A stretch of 64,000 bases of DNA from CAG-1138 sp964495385 (GCA_964495385.1 CAZBVO010000009.1:5176-69175); one strand, 5' to 3'; counted from the stretch's first letter, positions 23,016-33,043 are shown. Numbers and translations: made by a program. Notes: generated by a model not told the origin, from the sequence alone.

Positions 23016-23044
23016 ATTATAGTTTATTTTTGAGCGCAAGGCAA
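23016..23044 (-). promoter_or_regulatory. Promoter of folT riboswitch transcript
   Basis: TTGCCT (23039-23044), 17-base spacer, TATAAT (23016-23021), minus strand. Confidence 0.8.
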
Positions 23045-23059
23045 TAAAATTTGTATAAA
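23030..23059 (+). promoter_or_regulatory. Probable promoter of DUF421 gene
   Basis: TTGAGC (23030-23035), 18-base spacer, TATAAA (23054-23059). It overlaps the divergent folT promoter, so the two could compete. Confidence 0.5.
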
Positions 23060-23087
23060 AAAACCGTTTACCGGCAATAATGTGTGT

Positions 23088-23786
23088 ATGCTTACCATTT
23101 TTATCCGAACAATAGTGCTGTACTTGGCACTTATAGTCGTAATGCGCATTATGGGCAAACGGCAACTGGGCGAAATGCAACCTTTCGAGCTGGGAATAAC
23201 GCTTGTCGTGGCCGACCTCACCTGCATTCCGATGAGCGATCCGTCAATTCCGTTCATCTACGGCATTTTGCCTATGATTGCTCTGCTTATAACGCACGTC
23301 ATCATCACTTTTATACAGCAAAAACACCAGGGGTTCAGAAAACTTATGAACGGAAAACCCATAATCGTAATCGAAAACGGAAACATCGACGTCAAGGCTT
23401 TGGGACGCACGGGACTCAGCGTAAACGACCTTATGTCCGGACTGCGCTCGTCTGGCTATTTCAACCTGGACGACGTTGCGTTTGCCATTTTGGAAACCAA
23501 CGGCAAACTGAGCGTTCTTCCTGCATACGAATCGGCCGAAGTGACTTGCGGCGACATCAACCTGCCGCCAAAACCCGTCGAACTTCCGTACACCGTTATC
23601 GTCGAAGGCAAGCTGATGCGCGAAAATTTGGATTTGCTTGAATCCGCCCCCACCGTCGAGGAAATCGAAGACAAGCTGTCCGAAATCAACTTATCGCCGA
23701 AAGACGTGTTTATACTCACAATAACGCAATCTAAAACTGCAGTAGTGCAATCTTATGACGGACAAATGACGTCCATTGATTTTTAA
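23088..23786 (+). CDS. YetF-like DUF421 membrane protein
   Basis: 232 residues from the ATG at 23088. Three N-terminal membrane helices (TIFIRTIVLYLALIVVMRIMGKRQLGEMQPFE, LGITLVVADL, YGILPMIALLITHVIIT) are followed by the cytoplasmic DUF421 domain with GKPIIVIENGNID, GLSVNDLMSGLRSSGYFNLDDVAFAILETNGKLSVLP. The family includes Bacillus YetF and YdfR; its biochemical role is not established, though links to germination and the cell envelope are discussed. A DUF4363-like gene follows two bases later, a pairing often seen in Clostridia. No clear RBS is visible; a GTG at 23082 is an alternative start. Confidence 0.88.
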   Translation: MLTIFIRTIVLYLALIVVMRIMGKRQLGEMQPFELGITLVVADLTCIPMSDPSIPFIYGILPMIALLITHVIITFIQQKHQGFRKLMNGKPIIVIENGNIDVKALGRTGLSVNDLMSGLRSSGYFNLDDVAFAILETNGKLSVLPAYESAEVTCGDINLPPKPVELPYTVIVEGKLMRENLDLLESAPTVEEIEDKLSEINLSPKDVFILTITQSKTAVVQSYDGQMTSIDF

Positions 23787-23788
23787 AC

Positions 23789-24169
23789 ATGAAAAAACTT
23801 ATCATCGCTTTGTGCATTCTGGCACTTGTTTTATCTTTTGGAATTTACGACTATTTCAGAGTCAAAAGGGTTTTTTCCGAGTTCGGCGAACGCATGGAAA
23901 CGCTGGACGAACTTGTCGACCGACAAAAAACCGAAGAGGCACTAACCTGTTGTATCGAGCTTATCGAATGGTGGGAAAAAGAACGGATATACATCGAAAT
24001 GTTCAACTACTCCTCCGAAATGCGTGCCATCCCCGTAACTCTCGGCGAAATTCAGGGAAGCTTGGAGGTGGACGATCTGACAAACGCATCGTCAAAAACC
24101 GCAAGTACTAAAATTCTTATCGAAAACGTCAGAAAAACAGTGACTTTCGATCCGATCGGGTTGTTGTGA
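23789..24169 (+). CDS. Small membrane-anchored protein, DUF4363-like
   Basis: 126 residues with one N-terminal helix (LIIALCILALVLSFGIYDYF) and a soluble helical remainder (EALTCCIELIEWWEKERIYIEMFNYSSEMRAIPVTLGEIQGSLE), outside the membrane by the positive-inside rule. Size, layout and position behind a DUF421 gene match DUF4363 proteins of Clostridia, whose function is unknown. The two genes are two bases apart and surely co-translated. Confidence 0.75.
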   Translation: MKKLIIALCILALVLSFGIYDYFRVKRVFSEFGERMETLDELVDRQKTEEALTCCIELIEWWEKERIYIEMFNYSSEMRAIPVTLGEIQGSLEVDDLTNASSKTASTKILIENVRKTVTFDPIGLL

Positions 24170-24172
24170 TAC

Positions 24173-24203
24173 AAAAAAGGCAGGACGCTTTGTCCTGCCT
24201 TTT
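24173..24203. terminator. Bidirectional terminator
   Basis: Stem aaggcaggac/gtcctgcctt with loop gcttt between the converging DUF4363-like and FGGY kinase genes. Confidence 0.9.
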
Positions 24204-24214
24204 CTCTACCGTTT

Positions 24215-25804
24215 TTATTTGTTGAGCATTGCAAAATTCTTTTTGTTGCTCTTGTAAAGGTTTTTGAACACCTCAAAGTTTCTGTCGTAAATCGGTTTGA
24301 GTTCCGGATTAGGCCTGTACGTTGCGACAACAGGGATAAAGTTTTTAACTTCGCCCAAATCCTTGATGAGGCCTAGGCCGACGCCTACAACCGCCGCCGC
24401 GCCTACCGCACCTACGTTTTGCGGACTTGCAACCGTTTCGATGGTGCGTCCGGTAATATCGGCCAAAATCTGGCACGTCGCATCCGAAAGAGCACCGCCG
24501 CCTACAAAGCGGATAGGATCGGAAGTTTTAACTTTTTTGCATTCTGCCTCCAGCATCCAACGTTTGTGGAAGCAAATGCCTTCGATGACGGCACGGATAA
24601 GCTGGCGTTTGCCCGTTTCGATGCCGATGTTGAAGAACATTCCTTTTGCGTTAGGATCTTCAAACGGGCAACGGTTGCCGTGCAACCACGGAGTGAACAC
24701 TACGCCGTCGCATCCTGCCGGAACGGTTTTGATTACAGACGTCATATAGTCGTAAAGGCTGGTGTATTCGGCTTCGATACCTTCGGTAACGTCGTGTTTG
24801 TCAAGATAGATGCCGATTTCGTCCAACGCAAGGTGGTTTTTAACCCACTCTAAGCACTTGCCACTGGTTTCCATTTCGGCAAAATAGTTGTATTTGCCGT
24901 CCTGCGCTCCGACGATTGCCGCAATCATGGTTGTTGCGTCAACCACGGATTTGTCGGTAACGGTGCCAACCCAACCGCTGGTGCCGCTGTAAATGTGCGT
25001 GTCGCCCACCGCTGTCGATCCTGCGCCTACGCCGATAAGGCTTGCGTCTCCGCCGCCGCCGAACACGGGGGTTCCCTCTTCGAGGCCGAGTTCTGCCGCC
25101 GCTTTTGCGGTTATGCCGCCGACAAGATCGGTACAATCGACGATTTCGGCAAGGTGATCGGTGTTCAGTTTGAACATCTTGCACATCGATTTGGACCACT
25201 GTTTTTTATGTATGTCATAAATAAGGGTGCCGAACGCACTGTCCGGAGTCATAATAAACCTTCCGGTTGCGCGGCCAATCAAATATTCCTTAACGTCAAG
25301 CCACTTGTAAGCTTTTTTGAAATTGTCCGGCTCGTGCGCTTCGATCCATTTATATTTCCAAACAGGATCCTTAACGCTTGCCGAAACGGCGCCCGTTATC
25401 ATAATGGACTTTACGAGTTTAAACACGTTTGCACCGGCAATTTGGAAGCCGTGCGCAATGCCCTTTTTGATTTCTTCTTTTGCACGTTGGTCCATATAGC
25501 TCATCGGACGACGAACGGCATTGCCCTCCTTGTCAACCAAAACGAGGCCCTGCATCTGACTGCAGAACGAAACGCCCTTGATTTCGGCCGGAGTGACGGC
25601 GGATTTTTCAAAAATCGCCTTCGTGGTAACGCACATCGCATACCACCATTCGTCGGCATCCTGTTCGGCACCGCCGTTTTCGAAAACGTAAAGGTTGTAG
25701 CCGCACATGGCCGATTCGACCAGCTTTATTTCCTTATCTATTTCAAACAAACAGGTTTTAATGCCGGTTGTGCCGACATCGTAAGCAATAACAAAAGTTC
25801 CCAT
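24215..25804 (-). CDS. FGGY-family carbohydrate kinase (xylulokinase-like)
   Basis: 529 residues from the ATG at 25804 behind GGAGGAAAA. The actin-fold ATPase shows the N-terminal phosphate loop DVGTTGIKTCLFE, catalytic region SYMDQRAKEEI, GGGGDASLIGVGAGSTAVGD, and the C-terminal GGGALSDATCQILADITGRTI. It phosphorylates a ketose or polyol with ATP. Xylulose is the commonest substrate of this branch, but no isomerase or transporter is adjacent, so ribulose, gluconate-like or other sugars remain possible. It is monocistronic, with its own promoter and terminator. Confidence 0.87.
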   Translation of the reverse strand: MGTFVIAYDVGTTGIKTCLFEIDKEIKLVESAMCGYNLYVFENGGAEQDADEWWYAMCVTTKAIFEKSAVTPAEIKGVSFCSQMQGLVLVDKEGNAVRRPMSYMDQRAKEEIKKGIAHGFQIAGANVFKLVKSIMITGAVSASVKDPVWKYKWIEAHEPDNFKKAYKWLDVKEYLIGRATGRFIMTPDSAFGTLIYDIHKKQWSKSMCKMFKLNTDHLAEIVDCTDLVGGITAKAAAELGLEEGTPVFGGGGDASLIGVGAGSTAVGDTHIYSGTSGWVGTVTDKSVVDATTMIAAIVGAQDGKYNYFAEMETSGKCLEWVKNHLALDEIGIYLDKHDVTEGIEAEYTSLYDYMTSVIKTVPAGCDGVVFTPWLHGNRCPFEDPNAKGMFFNIGIETGKRQLIRAVIEGICFHKRWMLEAECKKVKTSDPIRFVGGGALSDATCQILADITGRTIETVASPQNVGAVGAAAVVGVGLGLIKDLGEVKNFIPVVATYRPNPELKPIYDRNFEVFKNLYKSNKKNFAMLNK

Positions 25805-25835
25805 ATTTTCCTCCAAAAAACTTTGCTGTAATTTA

Positions 25836-25864
25836 ATTTTACATTAAATTCCGACGTTTGTAAA
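25836..25864 (-). promoter_or_regulatory. Promoter of FGGY kinase
   Basis: TTTACA (25859-25864), 17-base spacer, TAAAAT (25836-25841), minus strand. Confidence 0.7.
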
Positions 25865-25878
25865 CATCTTTTTGAAAT

Positions 25879-27927
25879 TTATTCTAAAACGGTCAAAGGC
25901 AAGTAGTCGTCTGCCGACGCTCCGTTTACGCTAACCACGTAGCCGCCCGATGCCGCCACCGCATAAGTATTGCCGTCGACGGTCACAAAATACAGTCCGT
26001 CCGACAGCGCTATAAATTCGATGCCGTTCGAATCGACGTAATACTCGTTCGCAACTACCGTCGTGGTCCCTTCGGACAAAGCGGCCGCAGTATAAAGTAT
26101 AATGCTTTTGCCGAGAGCCAAATCCTCTTCGGTGTAAGCGGTCACAAAAGCCAACGTTTGCCCCTCGTATGCCGAAACGTCCGTCTTAAAACTGCCGTCG
26201 GCATTAAGAATATCGCTGCCCAACTCGACTGCTGAATCGCCGTTTACGGCGTAAGCAACGTAGCCGTTGGATATGAGAGCGGAAATTTCACCGCCTTCCA
26301 CGCTGACTTTTCGGTCCGAAGACAACGCCTGCTTTTTATAAATCACGGTTGCCGTATCGCCGTCGGTGAAGCTATTGTATCCTTTTGCGTAAACGCCTAC
26401 CGTATAATCTCCGGCAGAAGCAAAATCGGTTGCGGCAAAACGGTGTTCGGTCGAAGTCGTTTCCGCCACCTTGGTTCCGTTAAGCGTAACGACGTATTCG
26501 TCTGCCCCGACAACGGCATTCCACGACAACGTAAGCGTGCTTTCGTCAAACGTTGCCTCAGGCTTACCGAGACTCACCTTCAAAACGTAAGTGACGTCGG
26601 CAAATGCGCTTTCCAAATAAAAACCGACTTCGTTCGCCTTGACCGACACGACGTATTCGCCTGCGGCGGCAATATATTTGGACAAATCCACCGAAGTTTC
26701 CGTTATGTGATCGCCAATGACGTCGCCGTCTATTTTGACGGTATAATCTTTTGCGTTTTCAACGGCCGTCCAGCTGACCGTTCCGTTTTCGACAACAAGA
26801 GTCGGCGTGGCCAACTTCCCGTAAGTGTAGCAATAAATTTCGGATATCTTACCTGCCGTATAAAGGCCGTTTTCTTCGGCTTGCACGCTGATTTTGTGCG
26901 CGCCCGGCGCTTTTACGTAATCGGCAACGTCAAAACTTGTTGCCGTGATTTCTCCGCCCGCGGGATTGCCGTCGACAGCCACCGAATAAATGCGAGCATT
27001 GTCCAGTTTTTCCCAAGACACAACCGTTCCGTCAAGTTTCAAAACGGGAGCCCCGAGGCTTCCTCTGACCTTGTATTCGCAAGTTGTTGCGGCAGATGCG
27101 GAATAAAGGCCACCGTTGCTTTCCGTTGCGGATACGCAAACCGTGTACTCCGCCACGTCCGAAACGTAACCTGAAATGTCAACGCTGTTGTCCGAGCATT
27201 CCAAGCTGTGAATTGTTTGTCCGTCCTTTTTGATTTCGACAAGATACTTTTCCGCCCTATCGACGGCGGTCCAACTTGCAACCACGCCGTCATCCTGCGC
27301 CGACACCGAAAGTGCCGCCGGCGAGGCAAGCGCGCGGCGAAGAGTATATCCGAAAGAGTTTGAAAACTCGGACGACAAATAATATCCGTTTCCGTTTGCT
27401 TTTACACGAATTTCATAAACGCCAACATTAACAATGTATTCCGACAAATCAACCTGCTTTTCGGTCAACTTGCTTGCTATGCGCACTCGGTTTACGACCA
27501 CTTCGTACGTTGCGGAAACGTTGTTGTCCGACCAGCTCAAAATGCCCGATTCGGCATCGTACGACAAGTTTTGAGGCGCTTCAAAAGACACGTAATGAAC
27601 GTAAGTTTCCGTGGTGCGGCCGCCTTCGACGCCTTCGCCGTCTATCGCCGCAACGGCAATAGTGTTTTCACCCGGCAAAAACGTTTGACCGTCCACCGTA
27701 AGATAGTTGACGTTTGTGTCCGTTACGGTGCGCACGTCGCCCAAGTAAACGGCATAACCGCAATTGTCCGGAACCTGCGTCCATTCGACAACGTATTTTC
27801 CGTCGCTGTTTTTGTAAACGTAAATGTTTTGCGTTTGCTCCAATGCAGCCGCCGACAAAGTGTCGGAAGCAAAGAGTCCAAAAAGAATTAGGATGAACGA
27901 AAAAACCGACAGGCAAATTCTTTTCAT
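25879..27927 (-). CDS. Secreted protein of Fn3-like repeats
   Basis: 682 residues with a Sec signal (about 1-27, cleavage near LSAAA) and no lipobox, sorting signal or C-terminal helix, so it may be released or held non-covalently. From about residue 110 to 530 there are five repeats of about 85-90 residues, each with a Trp strand (LSWSDNNVSATYEVVVN, ASWTAVDRAEKYLVEI, VSWEKLDNARIYSVAV, VSWTAVENAKDYTVKI, LSWNAVVGADEYVVTL) and a later DLSxY/GxYxVxVKA motif. This is the fibronectin type III pattern. The C-terminal 130 residues differ. It lies 46 bases behind uvrA without a terminator, so it may be read from the uvr operon. Confidence 0.8.
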   Translation of the reverse strand: MKRICLSVFSFILILFGLFASDTLSAAALEQTQNIYVYKNSDGKYVVEWTQVPDNCGYAVYLGDVRTVTDTNVNYLTVDGQTFLPGENTIAVAAIDGEGVEGGRTTETYVHYVSFEAPQNLSYDAESGILSWSDNNVSATYEVVVNRVRIASKLTEKQVDLSEYIVNVGVYEIRVKANGNGYYLSSEFSNSFGYTLRRALASPAALSVSAQDDGVVASWTAVDRAEKYLVEIKKDGQTIHSLECSDNSVDISGYVSDVAEYTVCVSATESNGGLYSASAATTCEYKVRGSLGAPVLKLDGTVVSWEKLDNARIYSVAVDGNPAGGEITATSFDVADYVKAPGAHKISVQAEENGLYTAGKISEIYCYTYGKLATPTLVVENGTVSWTAVENAKDYTVKIDGDVIGDHITETSVDLSKYIAAAGEYVVSVKANEVGFYLESAFADVTYVLKVSLGKPEATFDESTLTLSWNAVVGADEYVVTLNGTKVAETTSTEHRFAATDFASAGDYTVGVYAKGYNSFTDGDTATVIYKKQALSSDRKVSVEGGEISALISNGYVAYAVNGDSAVELGSDILNADGSFKTDVSAYEGQTLAFVTAYTEEDLALGKSIILYTAAALSEGTTTVVANEYYVDSNGIEFIALSDGLYFVTVDGNTYAVAASGGYVVSVNGASADDYLPLTVLE

Positions 27928-27973
27928 TGTTTAGCTCCTTAAATTTTATCTTTAGTGTTTTTTGCGTTTATTT

Positions 27974-30787
27974 TCAAAGAATACGTTTCAGGTATTCGCC
28001 CGTATAGCTATGCTCGTTTGCGGCAACCTCTTCGGGTGTGCCTTCGGCTATGACAGTGCCTCCCCTGTCGCCGCCGTCCGGCCCGAGGTCGATGATGTAG
28101 TCCGCAACTTTGATGACGTCGAGATTATGTTCGATGACAAGCACCGTGTTGCCGTTTTCCGAAAACTTTTTGAGTATTTTTACAAGTCTGTCGACGTCTG
28201 CGCTGTGAAGTCCGGTGGTAGGCTCGTCCAAAATGTAAAGCGTTTTGCCCGTGCTGCGTTTGGAAAGTTCGGTTGCAAGCTTAACCCTTTGCGCTTCGCC
28301 GCCCGACAGCGTCGTGGACGACTGCCCCAGTTTGATATAGCCGAGGCCGACGTCGTAAAGCGTTTTTATTTTGTTGTAAACGGACGGAACGTTGCGGAAG
28401 AACTCGCAAGCCTCCTCGACGGTCATATCCAACACTTCGAATATGTTTTTCCCTTTGTATTTGACCTCAAGCGTCTCACGGTTGTAGCGTTTGCCTCGGC
28501 AAACCTCGCACGGAACGTAAACGTCGGCCAAAAAGTGCATGGCGATGCGGATTATGCCGTCGCCCGAACAGTTTTCGCACCGACCGCCCGAAATGTTAAA
28601 GCTGTAACGCCCCGCCTTATATCCGCGCGCCTTGCTGTCGGGAGTTTGAGCAAACAGCTCTCTGATGGCGGTAAAAACTCCGGTGTAGGTGGCAGGGTTG
28701 CTTCTCGGCGTTCGGCCGATAGGCGATTGGTCGATTGAAATCACCTTGTCAAAGTTTTCAAGCCCTTCGATTTTGTCGTATTTCCCTGCCGTCAGCGACG
28801 AACGGTTTACGGCGTTTGCGGCGCAAGGATAGACAATCTCGTTCACCAAACTGCTTTTTCCGCTTCCGGATACGCCCGTTATGCAGGTAAACAGCCCAAC
28901 GGGGATTTTTACGTCGATGCCCTTAAGGTTGTTCTGACGTGCCCCGAAAACCGAAAGATAGCGTCCGTCCGGTGCTTTTCGGGTTTTTGGTACTTCGATT
29001 TTAAGTTCGCCCGAAAGATATTTGCCCGTCACAGACTCAGCGCAGGCGATAATGTCGTCAACGCTTCCCGTGGCAACTATTTGGCCGCCATGAATGCCCG
29101 CTCCCGGGCCGACGTCTACGATATAATCGGCCGAACGGATGGTTTCTTCGTCGTGTTCGACAACGATAAGCGTGTTGTCAAGGTCTCGCAAACCTTTAAG
29201 CGAAGCCAAAAGTTTGCTGTTGTCCTTTTGATGCAAGCCGATGCTCGGCTCGTCCAAAATGTAAAGCACGCCGGTGAGGCCGCTTCCTATCTGCGTAGCC
29301 AGCCTTATGCGTTGGCTTTCGCCGCCCGACAAAGTCATCGACGTGCGGGCAAGCGTCAAATAGTCCAGCCCGACGTTGATGAGAAAATCAAGCCTTGCGG
29401 TTATTTCTTTTACGATTTGTTTTGCAATCAACCGCTGTGTTTCGGTAAGTGTCAGATTTTTGAAAAATTCCGCAATTTTGGTTACGGAAAGCTCGGTCAG
29501 CTCGATTATGTTCAATCCGCCGACGGTGACCGACAGGACCTCCTTTTTAAGCCGCTTTCCGTGGCAAACGTCGCAATCGGTTTCAACCATAAAACGGTCA
29601 AGCTCGGCCTTCATCATTTCGCTGTTGGTTTCCTTGTAGCGGCGTTCCAAAATCGGAACTATGCCGTCAAAGGACGCGCGGTACGAGGTTCGTTTGCTGT
29701 AAAGACTGAAGAAAATTTCCAATTCCTCGCCGTCGTTTCCGTAAAAAATCATCTTTTTGGCCGTGTCGGGAAGCTCCTTAAACGGCACGGCGGTCGAAAA
29801 TCCGTAATGCGAGGCGAGGGCTTTTATGGTGCGGTTGAAACTTTGACTGACGTCCACGCCCCAGTTGGTTGCCGGCGACAACGCCCCTTCGTCAATCGAA
29901 AGGTTTTCGTCTTTTATCAATTTTGACGGATCTATAACGCACTTGTAGCCAAGCCCCAAACATTCGGGACAGGCACCGTAAGGATTGTTGAAACTGAACG
30001 AACGAGGAGTAAGTTCCTCAATGCTTACGTCGCAGTCGGGACAGCTGTAATTTGTGGAATAAAGTGTTTCCGTGCCGTCGACGTCAACTGTAACAAGCCC
30101 GTCGGCAAGCTTGAGCGCAAGCTCCAAACTGTCGGTAAGACGACGTTCGACGCCCTCTTTTATGACCAATCGGTCCACAACGACGCTGATTGTGTGCTTT
30201 TTGTTTTTTTCAAGTTTAGGCAAATCCTCATCCAAAGTGTAGTCGATGCCGTCGATGCGAACACGCATGTAGCCGGATTTTTTGTAGCCTTCCAGCTGTT
30301 TGGAATATTCCCCTTTGCGCCCCCTTACGACGGGAGCCATCACGATAACTTTGCCGCTTCCTGCCTTCAATATTTTATCGCAAATGACGTCAACCGACTG
30401 CTTTTCGATAACTCGGCCGCATTTCGGGCAGTGCGGAACGCCTATGCGAGCGTACAAAAGACGCAGATAGTCGTAAATTTCCGTCACGGTGCCGACGGTT
30501 GACCTCGGATTGTGCGAAGTGGTTTTTTGATCGATTGCAATGGCAGGCGAAAGCCCGTCGATCATTTCGACGTTAGGCTTTTCCATCTGCCCCAAAAACT
30601 GTCTGGCGTAACTGGACAAACTTTCCATATAACGCCTTTGTCCCTCGGCGAATATGGTGTCGAAGGCAAGTGACGACTTGCCGCTTCCGGACAGCCCCGT
30701 AAACACCACAAGCTTGCCTCTCGGGATGGTCAAATCAACGTTTTTGAGGTTGTTTTCGTTTGCTCCTTTTATTGTAATGTTTCCCAT
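27974..30787 (-). CDS. uvrA: UvrABC excinuclease subunit A
   Basis: 937 residues, full length. Two ABC modules are visible: Walker A GLSGSGKSS (about 31-39) and GVSGSGKSS (about 640-648), with signatures LSGGESQRIRLA and LSGGEAQRVKLA and Walker B ILDEPSIGL and ILDEPTTGL. Zinc sites are CPKCG, CPDC...CPEC, and CENC...CEVC. UvrA scans DNA for bulky lesions and loads UvrB in nucleotide excision repair. It follows uvrB by four bases in one operon. Confidence 0.97.
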   Translation of the reverse strand: MGNITIKGANENNLKNVDLTIPRGKLVVFTGLSGSGKSSLAFDTIFAEGQRRYMESLSSYARQFLGQMEKPNVEMIDGLSPAIAIDQKTTSHNPRSTVGTVTEIYDYLRLLYARIGVPHCPKCGRVIEKQSVDVICDKILKAGSGKVIVMAPVVRGRKGEYSKQLEGYKKSGYMRVRIDGIDYTLDEDLPKLEKNKKHTISVVVDRLVIKEGVERRLTDSLELALKLADGLVTVDVDGTETLYSTNYSCPDCDVSIEELTPRSFSFNNPYGACPECLGLGYKCVIDPSKLIKDENLSIDEGALSPATNWGVDVSQSFNRTIKALASHYGFSTAVPFKELPDTAKKMIFYGNDGEELEIFFSLYSKRTSYRASFDGIVPILERRYKETNSEMMKAELDRFMVETDCDVCHGKRLKKEVLSVTVGGLNIIELTELSVTKIAEFFKNLTLTETQRLIAKQIVKEITARLDFLINVGLDYLTLARTSMTLSGGESQRIRLATQIGSGLTGVLYILDEPSIGLHQKDNSKLLASLKGLRDLDNTLIVVEHDEETIRSADYIVDVGPGAGIHGGQIVATGSVDDIIACAESVTGKYLSGELKIEVPKTRKAPDGRYLSVFGARQNNLKGIDVKIPVGLFTCITGVSGSGKSSLVNEIVYPCAANAVNRSSLTAGKYDKIEGLENFDKVISIDQSPIGRTPRSNPATYTGVFTAIRELFAQTPDSKARGYKAGRYSFNISGGRCENCSGDGIIRIAMHFLADVYVPCEVCRGKRYNRETLEVKYKGKNIFEVLDMTVEEACEFFRNVPSVYNKIKTLYDVGLGYIKLGQSSTTLSGGEAQRVKLATELSKRSTGKTLYILDEPTTGLHSADVDRLVKILKKFSENGNTVLVIEHNLDVIKVADYIIDLGPDGGDRGGTVIAEGTPEEVAANEHSYTGEYLKRIL

Positions 30788-30791
30788 AGTT

Positions 30792-32614
30792 TCAATTGTT
30801 TTTAAGTTGTTTTTTCAGCGCGGCAATCTCGTCACGCAAAACTATTGCTCTTTCGAAATCCAAAGCGTCGCTTGCGATTTGCATAAGCCCTTTAAGCCGT
30901 TCAATTTCATAAGCAAGGTTTTTAACGGTCTTTTTGGGCTGTTCATCTATCTTTTTGGTTATTTCAATCGTGTTGACGATGTCCTTTTGAACGCTGCGGG
31001 GAATGATGTTGTTGGCCCTATTGTATTCCGCCTGAACCTTGCGCCTGCGTTCGGTTTCGTCGATGGCGCGACGCATGCTTCCTGTTACGTTGTCGGCATA
31101 CATTATGACGCGTCCGTCCACGTTTCGGGCGGCACGGCCTATCGTTTGAATAAGTGCCGTATCCGAGCGCAAAAAGCCCTCTTTGTCGGCATCGAGAATG
31201 GCCACCAGCTTAACTTCCGGCAAGTCCAAACCTTCCCTCAAAAGATTTATGCCAACCAGCACGTCAAATTCGCCCTTGCGCAAACCGTCGATGATTTCGA
31301 TGCGCTCCAAGGTGACTATTTCGCTGTGCATATATTTGACTTTGACGCCGTTTTCTTTCAAAAAATCCGTCANNNNNNNNNNNNNNNNNNNNNNNNNNNN
31401 NNNNNNNNNNNNNNNNNNNNNNNNNNNNNNNNNNNNNNNNNNNNNNNNNNNNNNNNNNNNNNNNNNNNNNNNAATTCCTCAAACGTCAAAGGTCGGTTGT
31501 CGAATGCGGCAGGCAGACGGAAACCGTAATCGACCAAATTGACCTTGCGGCTTCTGTCGCCGTTGTACATTGCCCTAAGTTGCGGAATGGTCATGTGCGA
31601 TTCGTCTATGAAAGTTACGAAATCTTTCGGGAAAAAGTCCAACAAAGTGTACGGCGGCTGCCCCGGCGAACGGCCGTCGAAGTAGCGGCTGTAGTTTTCT
31701 ATTCCGCTGCAATAACCTATCTCCCTTATCATTTCAACGTCGTAACCGACCCGTTCCCCGATGCGTTGCGCTTCGATAAGTTTGCCCGCTTCGGTGAAAG
31801 CCTTGACCTGTTCGTCCTTGTCTTTCAAAATGATTTTTAAAGCATCGTCCAGTTTGTCGTCGCCTATAACGTAGTGCGATGCAGGGAAAATCACGGCGTG
31901 TTCCAATGTCGACAAAGCCCGACCGCTGAAACTGTCTATTTCGGAAATCCTTTCGATTTCGTCCCCGAAAAACTCAACCCTTATGGCAATTTCGCTGTTG
32001 GACGCGGGAAAAATGTCCACAACGTCGCCGCGCATTCTGAACGTTGCACGCACGAAATCGAGGTCGGCACGCTTGTATTGAACGGAAACAAGCCTCATTG
32101 CAAGCTCGTCACGGTCGATTTCCATACCCGGCCTAAGCGACACCGCCTGGCTGTAATATTCCACCGGCGCACCCAAACCGTAAATGCAGCTGACCGATGC
32201 CACGACCACCACGTCTCGCCTTTCGCAAAGGCTTGATGTTGCCGAATGACGCAGTTTATCTATCTCATCGTTTATCTGAAGTTCCTTTTCGATGTAAGTG
32301 TCCGAACGAGGGATGTAGGCCTCGGGCTGAAAGTAATCGTAATAAGACACAAAAAACTCCACTCGGTTTTCAGGGAAAAACTCCCTAAATTCGTTGCAGA
32401 GTTGTGCCGCCAAGGTTTTATTGTGCGCTATGACCAGCGCAGGCCTGTTTACGTTTGCGATAACGTTGGCCATAGTGAAAGTTTTTCCCGAACCGGTTAC
32501 CCCCAACAAAACCTGCGTCCGCAAGCCGTCGTTCAATCCCTCGGTCAGCGATGCTATCGCCTGAGGCTGATCGCCGCACGGCTTATATTTACTTTTTAAA
32601 ACAAATTTTTCCAT
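30792..32614 (-). CDS. uvrB: UvrABC excinuclease subunit B, interrupted by an assembly gap
   Basis: Starts at the ATG at 32614, sharing a base with the stop of the gene before it. The N-terminal part shows GDQPQAIASL, Walker A GVTGSGKT (about 37-44) and the DNA-clamping beta-hairpin YYDYFQPEAYIPRSDTYIEK. The C-terminal part has helicase motifs (GINLLREGLDLPEV, QTIGRAARNVDG) and the UvrC-binding UVR motif at the end. The N run at 31373-31472 removes helicase motifs IV and neighbours. The two visible parts are in different frames across the 100 N, so the true gap is not 100 bases; by comparison with E. coli UvrB about 83 residues, near 250 bases, are missing. Not a pseudogene on this evidence. 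Confidence 0.95.
31373..31472. other. Assembly gap of 100 N
   Basis: Exactly 100 undetermined bases, the conventional filler for a gap of unknown size, inside uvrB. Confidence 0.99.
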
Positions 32615-33030
32615 CAGCCGATATATTTGCTCAAAACAAATTTCCACAGCATCGAAACGGTTGCACTCAAAATAGCAAACGCCGCCGTAAAAGCAATTTT
32701 GCGACGCAAACTTCTTGCCACCATCGCTTCGGTGCGAGCAAAATTCAATCCCTTGTTTTTGAGGTTTATGCAGTATGCTTTTTCGCCGCCCTTGTCTGCC
32801 ACGACAAAGTCGATGTATTCATCGAGTTGCAGTGCTTTGAGGGTGATTTCCAGCTCCTCTTTTGCCAGCTCGACGTTAAACGAAACGGCCGACAGCAGCT
32901 CAACGGGTTTAACAATGGCAACGCCTTCGTTTTTTTCGGCGGCGTTAAAAACGGCCCACATAACGGCCTTTTCCTTTTTGGTCAGTTCGTTTTTTATATA
33001 GTCGTTTTTAGATTCGCCTTTTTTGCGCAC
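32614..33030 (-). CDS. Winged-helix-like protein with C-terminal membrane helix (second of pair)
   Basis: 138 residues from a GTG at 33030, chosen because AGAGGTG lies six bases ahead; a GTG at 33039 would sit inside that site. The N-terminal two thirds look like a small helical domain followed by a beta-hairpin (EYIDFVVADKGGEKAYCINLKNKGLNFART), as in winged helices; the C-terminus is a single hydrophobic helix (IAFTAAFAILSATVSMLW). Its layout matches the gene before it. It shares one base with the uvrB start (TGATG), so translation is coupled to DNA repair. Family not recognised. Confidence 0.75.
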   Translation of the reverse strand: MRKKGESKNDYIKNELTKKEKAVMWAVFNAAEKNEGVAIVKPVELLSAVSFNVELAKEELEITLKALQLDEYIDFVVADKGGEKAYCINLKNKGLNFARTEAMVARSLRRKIAFTAAFAILSATVSMLWKFVLSKYIG

Positions 33031-33043
33031 GGGATTCACCTCT

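Noticed and set aside
30654..31542. Long plus-strand frame running through the N gap
   Set aside because: It is the complement of uvrB and uvrA and is open only because the undetermined bases do not create stops.
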